Source: Streptacidiphilus sp. PB12-B1b (GTDB lineage Bacteria; Actinomycetota; Actinomycetes; Streptomycetales; Streptomycetaceae). Taken from it: a stretch of 64,000 bases of DNA. Every line of letters begins with the position of its first letter. Position 1 is the stretch's first letter. Shown in pieces: positions 36,184 to 43,539 of this stretch. Under the pieces are notes generated by a model. It ran no database searches and was not told the DNA's origin. It worked only from the letters and a program-made list of their open reading frames with translations. Location of the stretch: assembly GCF_014084125.1 (NCBI RefSeq), contig NZ_CP048405.1, positions 372,001 through 436,000 of the forward strand, given 5' to 3'. A program made the position numbers and the translations under genes.

Positions 36184-36284
36184 TGCTGCGTTCCGGGCCG
36201 AAATCGACGGGCCCCGGTTCGGTCTTGCCGCCCCTGCCGGAGATCGTGGTGAGGCGTCGCGGCCAACCAGTCGTTGCCGAGTAG

Positions 36285-36794
36285 TCAAAGGCCCGCACGG
36301 ACGAGTCCCATCGGACGCGGTGAGGATGTGCTGGCCTGGGTACTGATCTCGTTCCGATGGTGAGCCGTGATCACGGGCGGCCCCGCCGGACGCGATCGGC
36401 CCTCCTCAAACAGCACCCGCGCTGCAGCAGGCAGAGCAAGGGCCAGGCAGGCGGACATGACCGCCGCAGTGAGAACGACCGCAGCGTGGGGGCCCGGAGT
36501 GAGAGGGTCCCCCATCGCGGACCTGCGTACGCGGCTCCAGTCGCGGTGAGCCATCCCCGCCAACAGTCCGGCTGCCAAGATGCAGAGAATCCCAATAGCC
36601 GTCCGGGTAAGTCGATGCGGAAGGCCAGGAAGCGTGCAAAGGGCAGCGCCGCCCGCCATGAGAGCCAGACAGGTGCGGACCCAGGCAAGGAACGTGCGCT
36701 CGGCCGCCAGTACGTCCCTGCGCCCCGGGTCACCGGATGGCGCGGCACCCGGCCGACCGTCCGCTTCGGCGCTGCCCACCACGCCCACCGCCAC
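36285..36794 (-). CDS. DUF202 (YidH-like) membrane protein A
   Basis: About 169 residues from GTG 36794 (in-frame ATG at 36836 would fall inside the conserved promoter repeat, so the later start is preferred). The DUF202 signature AAERTFLAWVRTCLALMAGGAAL starts the membrane part, followed by two more helices and a basic tail rich in Pro and Ser. The function of DUF202 proteins is unknown. A second DUF202 gene lies upstream in the same direction. The 5' region is duplicated at 37.7 kb. Confidence 0.75.
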   Translation of the reverse strand: MAVGVVGSAEADGRPGAAPSGDPGRRDVLAAERTFLAWVRTCLALMAGGAALCTLPGLPHRLTRTAIGILCILAAGLLAGMAHRDWSRVRRSAMGDPLTPGPHAAVVLTAAVMSACLALALPAAARVLFEEGRSRPAGPPVITAHHRNEISTQASTSSPRPMGLVRAGL

Positions 36795-36809
36795 ATCCGT
36801 CTCCCACTC

Positions 36810-36900
36810 CTCCGAACACACCGCGCAAACACGCAACGTAGTCCAGGGCGCAGATCCGCGACGCTAGGTCACCTGACTCATCCTCCGAACGGGTGACACC
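36810..36900 (-). repeat. Promoter-like repeat A before DUF202 gene A
   Basis: On the minus strand it contains CACCCGTTCGG followed after about 45 bases by TGGACTACGTTGCGT. A diverged copy lies at 37651-37745. Shared blocks include the first 11 bases and TACGTTGCGT, and the similarity continues into the first codons of the gene (GCCGAAGC-GAC). Confidence 0.6.
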
Positions 36901-36974
36901 AGGACATAGCAGACCCTGGACTTGCGCCAGCGGTCTGCATGGCCCGCAGCCGATCCCGAACGGCAGCCGAGGTG

Positions 36975-37364
36975 TCAGAGAAGCCGAACGGCAATGACAA
37001 TGACCACCGGCCCTACGAGCGCCAAGAGCGCGAGCGCCAGGATCGCCTGAACGGGCATTCTGCTTCCCGCACTGCGCGCACCCTTCTGCCGAAGCCTCCA
37101 GAACCAGTAACCCGCTCCCGCTGCCCCCACTGCCAGAGCGATCAGGTAGTACACCACGGCGGCCCGAAGGCCGGGCGGGGCCACCCGCGGGAATTGCGCG
37201 ACCGCTAGTGCGCCTGCCAGTAGGGCGAGGGACGTGCGGATCCAGGCCAGGAAGGTTCGTTCATTGCCAAAGTGCGTGAGATAGCCGGTGGCATCGTTGC
37301 TCCCCAAGTGGGGCGGAGGCCCCTGGGGGTCGCAGGCGTCATTCGTGTGCTCCTCGTCCGCCAC
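36975..37364 (-). CDS. DUF202 (YidH-like) membrane protein B
   Basis: A 129-residue protein. The signature HFGNERTFLAWIRTSLALLAGALAV is near residue 32, followed by a second helix (VVYYLIALAVGAAGAGYWFW) and a C-terminal third helix. The N-terminal 25 residues are polar. This is the typical YidH length, longer than the short YidG form. It is probably cotranscribed with, and ahead of, DUF202 protein A (180-base gap). Confidence 0.88.
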   Translation of the reverse strand: MADEEHTNDACDPQGPPPHLGSNDATGYLTHFGNERTFLAWIRTSLALLAGALAVAQFPRVAPPGLRAAVVYYLIALAVGAAGAGYWFWRLRQKGARSAGSRMPVQAILALALLALVGPVVIVIAVRLL

Positions 37365-37399
37365 GCGGGTGACCCTTCCTTAAGCATCTGCGGGCGCGT

Positions 37400-37642
37400 T
37401 CCGGCTCACGCCCGCCCGCTCCACTCCTGACTGCAGGGGCCCGAGCCGACCACCCACGCCCTGGTCCCGGTAGCCCTGGCCGCCACGCCATGGGCGCACT
37501 CCAGCCCGGACTGGTGCTCACCGCACTTGACGGCCGGCTTCGCCCTCGCCGCCACCCTGGCCCACCGCCTGCTGCCCTGGGCTGGGGCAGCGGCGGCACG
37601 GCTGCGGTCAGCTTCGGCTGTGCTCAACACGTCTACAGGCAC
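37400..37642 (-). pseudogene. Possible decayed 5' copy of DUF202 gene A
   Basis: Downstream (minus strand) of the promoter-like repeat B, the codons GCC-GAA-GCT-GAC align with the first codons of DUF202 gene A after their shared leader, but no DUF202 signature follows in any frame I can follow. The sequence then loses similarity. It is best read as a remnant of a duplicated or recombined DUF202 locus. Confidence 0.3.
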
Positions 37643-37650
37643 ACCTGACT

Positions 37651-37745
37651 CCCCGAGCCGATCACTCCGTGCACGTACGCAACGTAATCCAGGGGACGGA
37701 TCGGCGATGCCAGGCCACGTGGTGCATGCCCCGAACGGGTGGCAT
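37651..37745 (-). repeat. Promoter-like repeat B
   Basis: A diverged direct copy of the 36810-36900 element. The minus strand has CACCCGTTCGG, then TGGATTACGTTGCGT at nearly the same spacing, and similarity continues to the GCCGAAGC codons. Roughly two thirds of bases are shared over about 90 positions by eye. Confidence 0.55.
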
Positions 37746-37786
37746 GGACAGCTGGGCCCGCTTTCATAGGTGCTGATCCGGAGCGG

Positions 37787-38170
37787 TCAGGCCCCTTCGC
37801 TGCGGCGGCGGGCGAGCAGCAGGGACTGGGCGCTGGTTCCGGGCAAGGGATCGCGGCGGATGGCATCGGGACGGGGTATGGCGTGGAGGCGGTGGTAAGC
37901 CCCCGCGGGCACATCCGGCAACAGCCACGCTGCTTGGCGTAGCAGTGCCCAGTACGAAGCCGACACGGGGTTGGTGCGTCCCAGTTCGACGAGGCAGTCC
38001 AGGAGGTAGTCCGGGACGCACACGTCGAACTGGGCAAGCACCCCCTGCGGTGTGATGCCCCCGCTCGTGGCCGCGCCCTCGGGCAGGAGCTTCGCTGCGG
38101 CTCGCAGGATGTCCTTGGCGGTCAATGGGCGCGGATTCTGCCGCTTGTGTTGCTTGCGGGTGGTGGCCAA
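37787..38170 (-). CDS. Hypothetical protein (127 aa)
   Basis: A 127-residue soluble protein with a basic N-terminus (ATTRKQHKRQNPRPLT), a possible helical region DILRAAAKLLPEG, and a middle segment VCVPDYLLDCLVELGRTNPVSASYWALLRQAAWLLP with two Cys and several aromatic residues. The TTG start at 38170 is supported by GAAGGGAG five bases upstream. No family recognised. It is in the same direction as the neighbouring minus-strand genes. Confidence 0.5.
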   Translation of the reverse strand: MATTRKQHKRQNPRPLTAKDILRAAAKLLPEGAATSGGITPQGVLAQFDVCVPDYLLDCLVELGRTNPVSASYWALLRQAAWLLPDVPAGAYHRLHAIPRPDAIRRDPLPGTSAQSLLLARRRSEGA

Positions 38171-38232
38171 CGGGGCTCCCTTCAGCTGCTGACGACCAAG
38201 TGTCCTACGGGCCTGCCGCCTGCGGAGCGTTT

Positions 38233-38445
38233 TCAGTCCCGCTCACGCGTTGGGCGCACGGCGCGGTGCAGGGACAGGGCGAGCAGGGCCGCGACCGCTG
38301 CGGGCAGCAGCCACCAGGCGTCGACTCCGACCTGGACCAGTCCCCAGGTGGCGGAAAGCGCGGCGGTGACGCCGACGGCGACACGCCAGTCATCGCCGAT
38401 GACGAAGTCGTACCAGAACCGTGTGAATGAGCGAAGCCAGGTCAT
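38233..38445 (-). CDS. Small membrane protein coupled to COG4280 gene
   Basis: A 70-residue protein beginning MTWLRSFTRFWYDFVIGDDWRVAVG, then two hydrophobic helices around VDAWWLLPAAVAALLAL, ending in a basic tail. Its ATG overlaps the stop of the COG4280-like gene (TGATG), so it is translated from the same message. Short proteins with a FWYDFVIGDDW-type start commonly follow COG4280 genes in actinobacteria (from memory). The function is unknown. Confidence 0.78.
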   Translation of the reverse strand: MTWLRSFTRFWYDFVIGDDWRVAVGVTAALSATWGLVQVGVDAWWLLPAAVAALLALSLHRAVRPTRERD

Positions 38446-39224
38446 CACGAGGTGCCTTCCATCGGGATCCCGCCGGTCGAGGTGCTGGGAGGGAGGGGGG
38501 ACGACCCGCGCCGCAGCAGCACGGTGCAGCCGGTGGCGAGCAGGGCGACGGCGGGGATCAGGGCCAGCAGGGTGGCGTCGGAGCCGGGCCAGTGGGCGCC
38601 GGTGCCCTCGACGGACCAGAAGGTCCCGAAGGAGGTGAGCATGACCCCGACGGCGAACTTCATGGTGTTCTCCGGGACTCTGGCCAGGGGTGCGCGCACG
38701 GCGAAGCCCACGCCGGTCACGGCGAGGACGGCCGCGGCGGCGCCGATGGCGGCCAGGGGGAGGTCGCGCTGATTGTTGCCGAAGGTGACCACGATGAACG
38801 CGACTTCGAGCCCCTCCAGGAAGACGCCCTTGGAGGCCAGGGTGAAGGCGTACCAGTCGCGGACCTGGCCCCGGCCACCGGCCTGGGCTTTGCCGGCGGC
38901 GGCGACCTGTTTGGTGTAGGCGGTGGTCTCGTCGTGCAGGGCCTTGTGGCCCGAGGCGCGCAGGATCGCCTTGCGCAGCCATTGCAGGCCGAAGACCAGC
39001 AGCAGCGCGCCGACGACCAGTCTCAGCGTCCCCAGTGGGATCAGGCCGATCGCCGGTCCCAGGGCGGCGACGGTTGCGGCCAGGGCGAGCAGGGCGGCGA
39101 CGGTGCCCTGCAGGGCGGAGCCCCAGTGGCGGCTGGTGCCGGCGGCCAGCACGATCGTCAGGGCCTCGACGGCTTCCACCGTGCAGGCCAGGAACACCGT
39201 CAGGAGCAGGACCAGGTCGCTCAT
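38445..39224 (-). CDS. COG4280-type membrane protein
   Basis: A 259-residue membrane protein with six to seven helices. The N-terminal FLACTVEAVEALTIVLAAG is followed by GLQWLRKAILRASGHKALHDE, and the core SKGVFLEGLEVAFIVVTFGNN contains paired Glu residues in membrane context, like metal-transport repeats (E-x-L-E). This pattern matches COG4280, related to the GDT1/LysE-type transporter fold. Possible cation transporter; substrate unknown. ATG 39224 follows the M56/BlaI block in the same direction. Confidence 0.75.
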   Translation of the reverse strand: MSDLVLLLTVFLACTVEAVEALTIVLAAGTSRHWGSALQGTVAALLALAATVAALGPAIGLIPLGTLRLVVGALLLVFGLQWLRKAILRASGHKALHDETTAYTKQVAAAGKAQAGGRGQVRDWYAFTLASKGVFLEGLEVAFIVVTFGNNQRDLPLAAIGAAAAVLAVTGVGFAVRAPLARVPENTMKFAVGVMLTSFGTFWSVEGTGAHWPGSDATLLALIPAVALLATGCTVLLRRGSSPLPPSTSTGGIPMEGTS

Positions 39225-39315
39225 GCGGTGCGCTCCGCCAGGGGATGCGGTTGGCGGTGGGTCACGGGTCCTGCGTTGCCGGGCCTGCGTTCTGGTGGTC
39301 GGCGGCTGTGGGTCA

Positions 39316-40290
39316 TCAGGCTCCGGCGATCTTGAGGAGGAGGTGGAAGTCGTGGGCGGCGGCGAACGCGCACAGGCCGCTGGCGGCCACCGCACAGGTG
39401 GTCGCGGCGAACGGGACCAGTGACCAGTCCAGCGGCGGGACAAAGCGGCGGGGCAGGGGCGGGGCGAGCAGGGCCGCGACGCGGCGCGGGACCGGCCCGG
39501 CCCGGTGCAGGGGGTCGCGCCGCAGGCCCAGCAGGCCAAGCGCTGCGACCGGGAGGCGTCGGCGGTCGGGGCTGCGCCTGGTGGCCAGGGCGGCTTTGCC
39601 GACCGCGCGGGCGACTTGGCGGCGGTCGCCGCAGGCGTGGGCGGCGTTCTCGTCGGCCCACCGCTCGATGGTGTAGGCGACGGCGGTGGCCAGGGGGCGC
39701 AGGATCGGGTTGGCGGCGGCGGCCAGGTGGGCGGCGGCGAGGAAGGCGTAGTGGTGGCCGTCCAGGTGGGCGCGTTCGTGGGCGAGCATGGCGTCGCGGT
39801 CGGCGTGGTCCAGGGCGTTGAGCATGCCGGTCGAGACCACGATCCGCCCCGGCAGGCCCGGCAGGGCGTAGGCGTCGGGCGCGGGGTCGTCGACGATGAC
39901 GAGCTGGTCGATGCCCGGCAGGCAGGCGGCCTGGGTACCGGCGGCGATCAGGGCCCGGACCCGGCGCCAAAGCAGGCGTCCGGCCGCGTAGGCGGCGGCG
40001 CACAGCAGCAGGGCAGCGGGGGCGGCCTCGACCCAGGTGACGGGGTCGCCCGCGCGCACGGTGGCCGCGGACCAGTGCCCGGCCCAGGCAGCCAGGGACA
40101 GGCGGATCAGCCCTGCCCCGGCCAGGATGCCGAGAGCGGCCGTACTGAGCGCAGCCAACGCGAGCGCGGCGGTGGTCAGCAGCCAGGTGGCCGCACGCGG
40201 CTCCAGACGGCGGGCGAGCGGCCGGGCCGCGAGCGCGGCGGGCACCGGCAGCAGCAGCGGAAAGTAGGGCAGCAGGTGCAGCACCGTCAC
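39316..40290 (-). CDS. M56-family membrane metallopeptidase (BlaR1-like, copy 2)
   Basis: A 324-residue membrane protease: N-terminal helices, zinc site HERAH within AMLAHERAHLDGHHYAF, and the completing motif ERWADENAAHACGD. It ends with a membrane helix and has no penicillin-binding sensor domain. It starts 7 bases after the blaI 2 stop and is its likely partner protease. It is more Ala-rich than copy 1 but has the same domain order. Confidence 0.9.
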   Translation of the reverse strand: MTVLHLLPYFPLLLPVPAALAARPLARRLEPRAATWLLTTAALALAALSTAALGILAGAGLIRLSLAAWAGHWSAATVRAGDPVTWVEAAPAALLLCAAAYAAGRLLWRRVRALIAAGTQAACLPGIDQLVIVDDPAPDAYALPGLPGRIVVSTGMLNALDHADRDAMLAHERAHLDGHHYAFLAAAHLAAAANPILRPLATAVAYTIERWADENAAHACGDRRQVARAVGKAALATRRSPDRRRLPVAALGLLGLRRDPLHRAGPVPRRVAALLAPPLPRRFVPPLDWSLVPFAATTCAVAASGLCAFAAAHDFHLLLKIAGA

Positions 40291-40297
40291 CTTCAGG

Positions 40298-40693
40298 TCA
40301 CCGGCCTTCGGGCAGGTCGGCGCCGAGGAGTTGGCGCAGGAGCTGCTCGTCGCCGGCGGGCAGGTCTTCGACGAAGCGCGAGAGCACGGCCTGGCGGTCG
40401 GGGTCCGACTCCAGGACCTGGCGCATGCGCCGGGCAGTCAGCCCGTGGCCGTCCGCGACCGGGGTGTAGGTGTAGGCGCGGCCCTGCTTGGTGCGGGACA
40501 GCAGGCCCTTGTCGTGCATCCGCGACAGCACGGTGACCACCGTGCTGTAGGACAGTGCGCCCCCCAGCTGTTCCAGGACCTGGCCGGGGGTGAGGGCTTC
40601 GCGGCTGATCTGGAGCAGGGCCAGGACCTCGCCCTCCAGGCCGCCGACCGGCCTGCGCTCACCCGCGACACCCGAGACGTCGTCGGTATTCAC
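40298..40693 (-). CDS. BlaI/MecI/CopY-family repressor (copy 2)
   Basis: A 131-residue winged-helix repressor. The recognition part is LEGEVLALLQISREALTPGQVLEQLGGALSYSTVVTVLSRMHDKGLL, then the wing RTKQGRAYTYTPV, and a C-terminal dimerisation helix. Three inverted repeats of the TCTACA-N4-TGTAGA type lie in its promoter and the divergent promoter, so autoregulation and control of the PAP2-DedA operon are likely. Confidence 0.95.
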   Translation of the reverse strand: MNTDDVSGVAGERRPVGGLEGEVLALLQISREALTPGQVLEQLGGALSYSTVVTVLSRMHDKGLLSRTKQGRAYTYTPVADGHGLTARRMRQVLESDPDRQAVLSRFVEDLPAGDEQLLRQLLGADLPEGR

Positions 40694-40717
40694 TGGTTGG
40701 CTGCCTTCCGTTCATCG

Positions 40718-40733
40718 TCTACAGTCCTATAGA
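40718..40733 (-). promoter_or_regulatory. BlaI 2 operator O1 (degenerate)
   Basis: TCTACA-GTCC-TATAGA: one base departs from a perfect inverted repeat. It is 25 bases before the blaI 2 start codon and has the same 4-base spacer as O2 and O3. Confidence 0.55.
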
Positions 40734-40734
40734 A

Positions 40735-40754
40735 CTTCTACATCGCTGTAGAAG
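40735..40754 (-). promoter_or_regulatory. BlaI 2 operator O2 (perfect)
   Basis: CTTCTACA-TCGC-TGTAGAAG, a perfect 8-bp-arm inverted repeat with a 4-base spacer, adjoining O1. It lies over the likely blaI 2 promoter. Confidence 0.75.
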
Positions 40755-40828
40755 TAGAGTGTGCCACACCCCAGGGTTGGCGCACGCCGATCCCGAGTTC
40801 CTGTCCCACGGCACGCCTGGCGCCTGAA

Positions 40829-40848
40829 CTTCTACATAGTTGTAGATG
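40829..40848 (+). promoter_or_regulatory. BlaI 2 operator O3 before the PAP2 gene
   Basis: CTTCTACA-TAGT-TGTAGATG, the left arm identical to O2 and the right arm differing at the last two positions. It lies about 60-80 bases before the PAP2 start, placing the PAP2-DedA genes under the same repressor. Confidence 0.7.
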
Positions 40849-40909
40849 TTACCGCGCCGTGCGGGTGCCCTGTGCGGCAGGCCCCAGCGAGTCTGAGAGA
40901 TCCCGCCTG

Positions 40910-41554
40910 ATGACAGTCCACCCCGCGGTCCAGCTGGCGTTCAACGGCTCGGGCATCGACGGTTCCTGGTTCACGAGCGTCACCGACTTCGCCCGCGACA
41001 CCAAGTGGCTCAACACCCCTGTGGCGCTGTGGACCAACGCCGGGCTGGGCGTGTTCGCGGTGCTCATGCTGATGGGCTGGTGGCGTGCGCGTCGCCGCGA
41101 CACCCGGGCGATGACCCTGGCGCTGGGGGCCCCGGTTGCCGTAGTGGTCGCGTTCGCGGTAGCCGAGGTGACCAAGAAGCTGGTCGCGGAGGTGCGGCCG
41201 TGCTACTCGCTGCCGCACGACTACTTCGTTGCCTCCTGTCCCGCGCCAAGCGACTACGCATTCCCCAGCGGCCACACCACCGTCGCTGCCGGAACCGTCG
41301 CCGCCCTGTTCCTGCTGGACCGGCGCCTTTCCGCTATCGCGGCTGCCTTCGCCTTTTTGGAGGGCTTGACCCGGGTCTACGTGGGCGCCCACTACCCCCA
41401 CGACGTCATCGGCGCCGCCCTGATCGCCCTGCCCGTCGCCTTCGTCTCCAGCCTGGTCCTGGGCCGAATCGCCGTACCGCTGGTCGCGCGCCTGCGCACC
41501 GGCGTTCTGGAACCCGTGCTGACCGCCACCCCGGCGGCCCACGCAGCACGCTGA
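40910..41554 (+). CDS. PAP2-family phosphatase
   Basis: About 214 residues from ATG 40910 (an in-frame start at 40859 is possible). Full PAP2 signature: KKLVAEVRP (motif 1), PSGHTTVAAGTV (motif 2) and TRVYVGAHYPHDV (motif 3), carrying the catalytic His pair and Asp. Five to six helices. It probably dephosphorylates undecaprenyl pyrophosphate or another lipid phosphate. It is followed at 13 bases by a DedA gene; both may act on undecaprenyl phosphate recycling. Confidence 0.92.
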   Translation: MTVHPAVQLAFNGSGIDGSWFTSVTDFARDTKWLNTPVALWTNAGLGVFAVLMLMGWWRARRRDTRAMTLALGAPVAVVVAFAVAEVTKKLVAEVRPCYSLPHDYFVASCPAPSDYAFPSGHTTVAAGTVAALFLLDRRLSAIAAAFAFLEGLTRVYVGAHYPHDVIGAALIALPVAFVSSLVLGRIAVPLVARLRTGVLEPVLTATPAAHAAR

Positions 41555-41567
41555 CCAGGACCACGCG

Positions 41568-42242
41568 ATGACTCCGCCACCGCCGCTGCCCGGCGTGCTA
41601 GGTGACCTGGCCCCGCTGCTCGACCACTGGGGATACCTGGCGGTCGCCTTCCTGGTCTTCGTCGAGGACTTCGGCGTTCCCGTGCCGGGCGAGACCGTGA
41701 TGATCGCCGCCGCCGTCTACGCCGGCACCGGACGGCTGAACATCGTCGCGGTCGCCGCCATCGCGATGATCGCGGCGATACTGGGGGACAACGTCGGCTA
41801 TGCGATCGGCCGCTTCGGCGGGCACAGCCTGATCGAGCGTTACGGCCGCTACGTCCTGCTCACTCCTGCCCGGATCGCCAAGGCCGAGGCGTTCTTCACC
41901 CGCCACGGCGGCAAGGTGGTCGTGGCCGCCCGGTTCATCGAGGGTCTGCGCCAGGCCAACGGCATCATCGCGGGCCTTGCCGAGATGCCCTGGCGCCGGT
42001 TCCTGGCGTTCAACGCCCTGGGCGCCGTCCTGTGGGTCGGTGCCTGGGTCACCGTCGGCGACCTGGCCGGACAGCACCTGAACACCCTTTACCTCGCCAT
42101 TCAGCGCTACGAGCTCTACTTCCTTGCCGCAGTCGCTGTGGCGGCCGTCGCCCTGACCGCCCGCGGCCTGCGCCGCCGCCGCACCCACGCCGGCCCGGGT
42201 GAAGGCGGCCAGGACACCCCCGTGAACCCTCCGCGTTCCTGA
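41568..42242 (+). CDS. DedA-family membrane protein 1
   Basis: A 224-residue protein. DedA/VTT hallmarks: VFVEDFGVPVPGETVMIAAAVYAG, GDNVGYAIGRFGGHSLIERYGRYVLL and VVVAARFIEGLRQANGIIAGLAEMPWRRFLAFNALGAVLW, including the conserved R-x-x-x-G-x-R/Q motif and a re-entrant helix. Family members transport undecaprenyl phosphate or other lipids. The basic C-terminal tail is short. The PAP2 gene upstream supports a role in lipid-carrier recycling. Confidence 0.92.
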   Translation: MTPPPPLPGVLGDLAPLLDHWGYLAVAFLVFVEDFGVPVPGETVMIAAAVYAGTGRLNIVAVAAIAMIAAILGDNVGYAIGRFGGHSLIERYGRYVLLTPARIAKAEAFFTRHGGKVVVAARFIEGLRQANGIIAGLAEMPWRRFLAFNALGAVLWVGAWVTVGDLAGQHLNTLYLAIQRYELYFLAAVAVAAVALTARGLRRRRTHAGPGEGGQDTPVNPPRS

Positions 42243-42261
42243 CCGGAAGAATGGAGTCCTT

Positions 42262-42894
42262 GTGCAGCACTTCATCGCCAGCTACGGCGTCATAGCCGTG
42301 TTCCTGCTGATGACCGCGGAGTCCGCGTGCATCCCCATCCCCTCCGAACTGGTCATGCTCTTCGGCGGGGCCCTGTCGGCCGGAGCCGTGCCCGGCGCGC
42401 ATCCCGCCCTGGTGTGGGTCTTCGCGGCCGGCGTCGCGGGCAACCTGACTGGCAGCTTCCTGGCCTGGGCCGTAGGCCGCTACGCGGGGCCGGCCGCCGT
42501 GCGCCGTTTCGGCCGCTACGTGTGGCTGCGCGAACACGACCTGGACCGCGCACAGGACTGGTTCGCCCGCCACGGCGCAGCTTCGGTATTCCTGGGCCGC
42601 ATGCTCCCTGTCGTGCGCACCTTCATCTCGCTGCCCGCCGGGATCGCCGCGATGCCCCCACTGAGGTTCGGCTTCTACACCGCCGCTGGCTGCGTCCCGT
42701 TCATCGGCATCCTGGCGTCGGTCGGCAGCGCCGTCGGCACGCACTGGCAGACCATCGCCGACGACTTCCACGGCCCCACCTACGCTATCGCCGCCCTCCT
42801 GGCGGCCGCCCTCGCCTGCGCCACAGTCCTGCACACCCGCCGTCACCGCAACCAGCCCCGCCACGCCGCACCTACCACCGGCTCCCGCCAATGA
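42262..42894 (+). CDS. DedA-family membrane protein 2
   Basis: A 210-residue protein of the VTT/DedA fold: TAESACIPIPSELVMLFGGAL, GNLTGSFLAWAVGRYAGPAAVRRFGRYVWL and SVFLGRMLPVVRTFISLPAGIAAMPPLRFGFYTAAGC. The GTG has GGAG upstream. It is only moderately similar to its neighbour, so the pair is an old duplication or two different subtypes. It overlaps the next small ORF by four bases (ATGA). Confidence 0.92.
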   Translation: MQHFIASYGVIAVFLLMTAESACIPIPSELVMLFGGALSAGAVPGAHPALVWVFAAGVAGNLTGSFLAWAVGRYAGPAAVRRFGRYVWLREHDLDRAQDWFARHGAASVFLGRMLPVVRTFISLPAGIAAMPPLRFGFYTAAGCVPFIGILASVGSAVGTHWQTIADDFHGPTYAIAALLAAALACATVLHTRRHRNQPRHAAPTTGSRQ

Positions 42895-43405
42895 CGGGGG
42901 CCAGGAGGCAAGGTGGACCGCAGAGCCCTTCAACCGGGAGCGAACTCCGGGACCCGGAGGCGGCCTGGCCAGGCGTGCGCCGCCGCGATACGCGCCGTGC
43001 CGCGGAACCGCTGGGCGTCGCCCCGAACGGGGCCCGCACCGCAGCGATACGCGCCGGACAACTGCTCGTCCTGGCCCTGATCACCACACCGATCGCCCTG
43101 CTCCTGGCCGGCCTCTGCCTCGGCTTGGTCGCTGTGCTGTTCACCCTGCTCGGCGGGTGACAGTGCTGCGGCTGCAGGCATATCCGAAGTCGTCCGCTGT
43201 CTGGGACCTCATGCTTACCGGCCAGTTCGGGGTGTTCGCGTCGTCGGCGCAACACGGCGTGGACCAGTTGGGCGACGCGGATCTGCGTCAGGGGAAGGGG
43301 CTTGCTGGGCGGCTGCCCCAGGTTCGGCTTGCTGAAGAAGTCTCCCGTGTTCGCTCCGGGCGGGTTCGGGAGGGCTCCGGTCGGCACGGGGAGGTTGCTG
43401 CCCAT
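42872..43405 (-). CDS. Possible minus-strand gene with strong ribosome site
   Basis: The ATG at 43403-43405 is preceded by AGGAGG eight bases upstream, one of the best ribosome sites in the window. The first 60 residues (MGSNLPVPTGALPNPPGANT..., then VAQLVHAVLRRRREHPE) look non-random. From about residue 75 the frame is antisense to the 89-residue protein at 42891-43160 and looks like an artefact, so either the real protein is shorter through a frameshift or the gene is broken. No family recognised. Confidence 0.35.
   Translation of the reverse strand: MGSNLPVPTGALPNPPGANTGDFFSKPNLGQPPSKPLPLTQIRVAQLVHAVLRRRREHPELAGKHEVPDSGRLRICLQPQHCHPPSRVNSTATKPRQRPARSRAIGVVIRARTSSCPARIAAVRAPFGATPSGSAARRVSRRRTPGQAASGSRSSLPVEGLCGPPCLLAPVIGGSRW
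42891..43160 (+). CDS. Small membrane protein coupled to DedA 2
   Basis: An 89-residue protein: a polar, Arg-rich N-terminal half and a single long hydrophobic C-terminal segment (about residues 60-88, LLVLALITTPIALLLAGLCLGLVAVLF). The start overlaps the stop of the upstream DedA gene (ATGA), which argues for translation. No family recognised. Confidence 0.6.
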   Translation: MTGARRQGGPQSPSTGSELRDPEAAWPGVRRRDTRRAAEPLGVAPNGARTAAIRAGQLLVLALITTPIALLLAGLCLGLVAVLFTLLGG

Positions 43406-43539
43406 GCGACCCGCCTCCTGTGTTGAGCTGAATGGAGGGCAGGGCTGCGCGAGGCGGGGGCACCGCGTCGGGGGTGGCGGAGCCCTATCGTGTCCGGACG
43501 AGCCCACAAGCGCGTCATTCCCGCTGCTGGCCTACCTCG
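43161..43539. other. Intergenic between DedA operon and COG4705 remnant
   Basis: About 380 bases with no convincing plus-strand gene. It holds the 5' half of the doubtful minus-strand frame starting at 43405 with its AGGAGG site. No terminator hairpin recognised. Confidence 0.35.

Noticed and set aside
37527-37769. Plus-strand frame with a hydrophobic segment (HLTAGFALAATLAHRLLPW)
   Set aside because: It is short, lacks a ribosome site, runs through the promoter-like repeat, and matches no family I can name.
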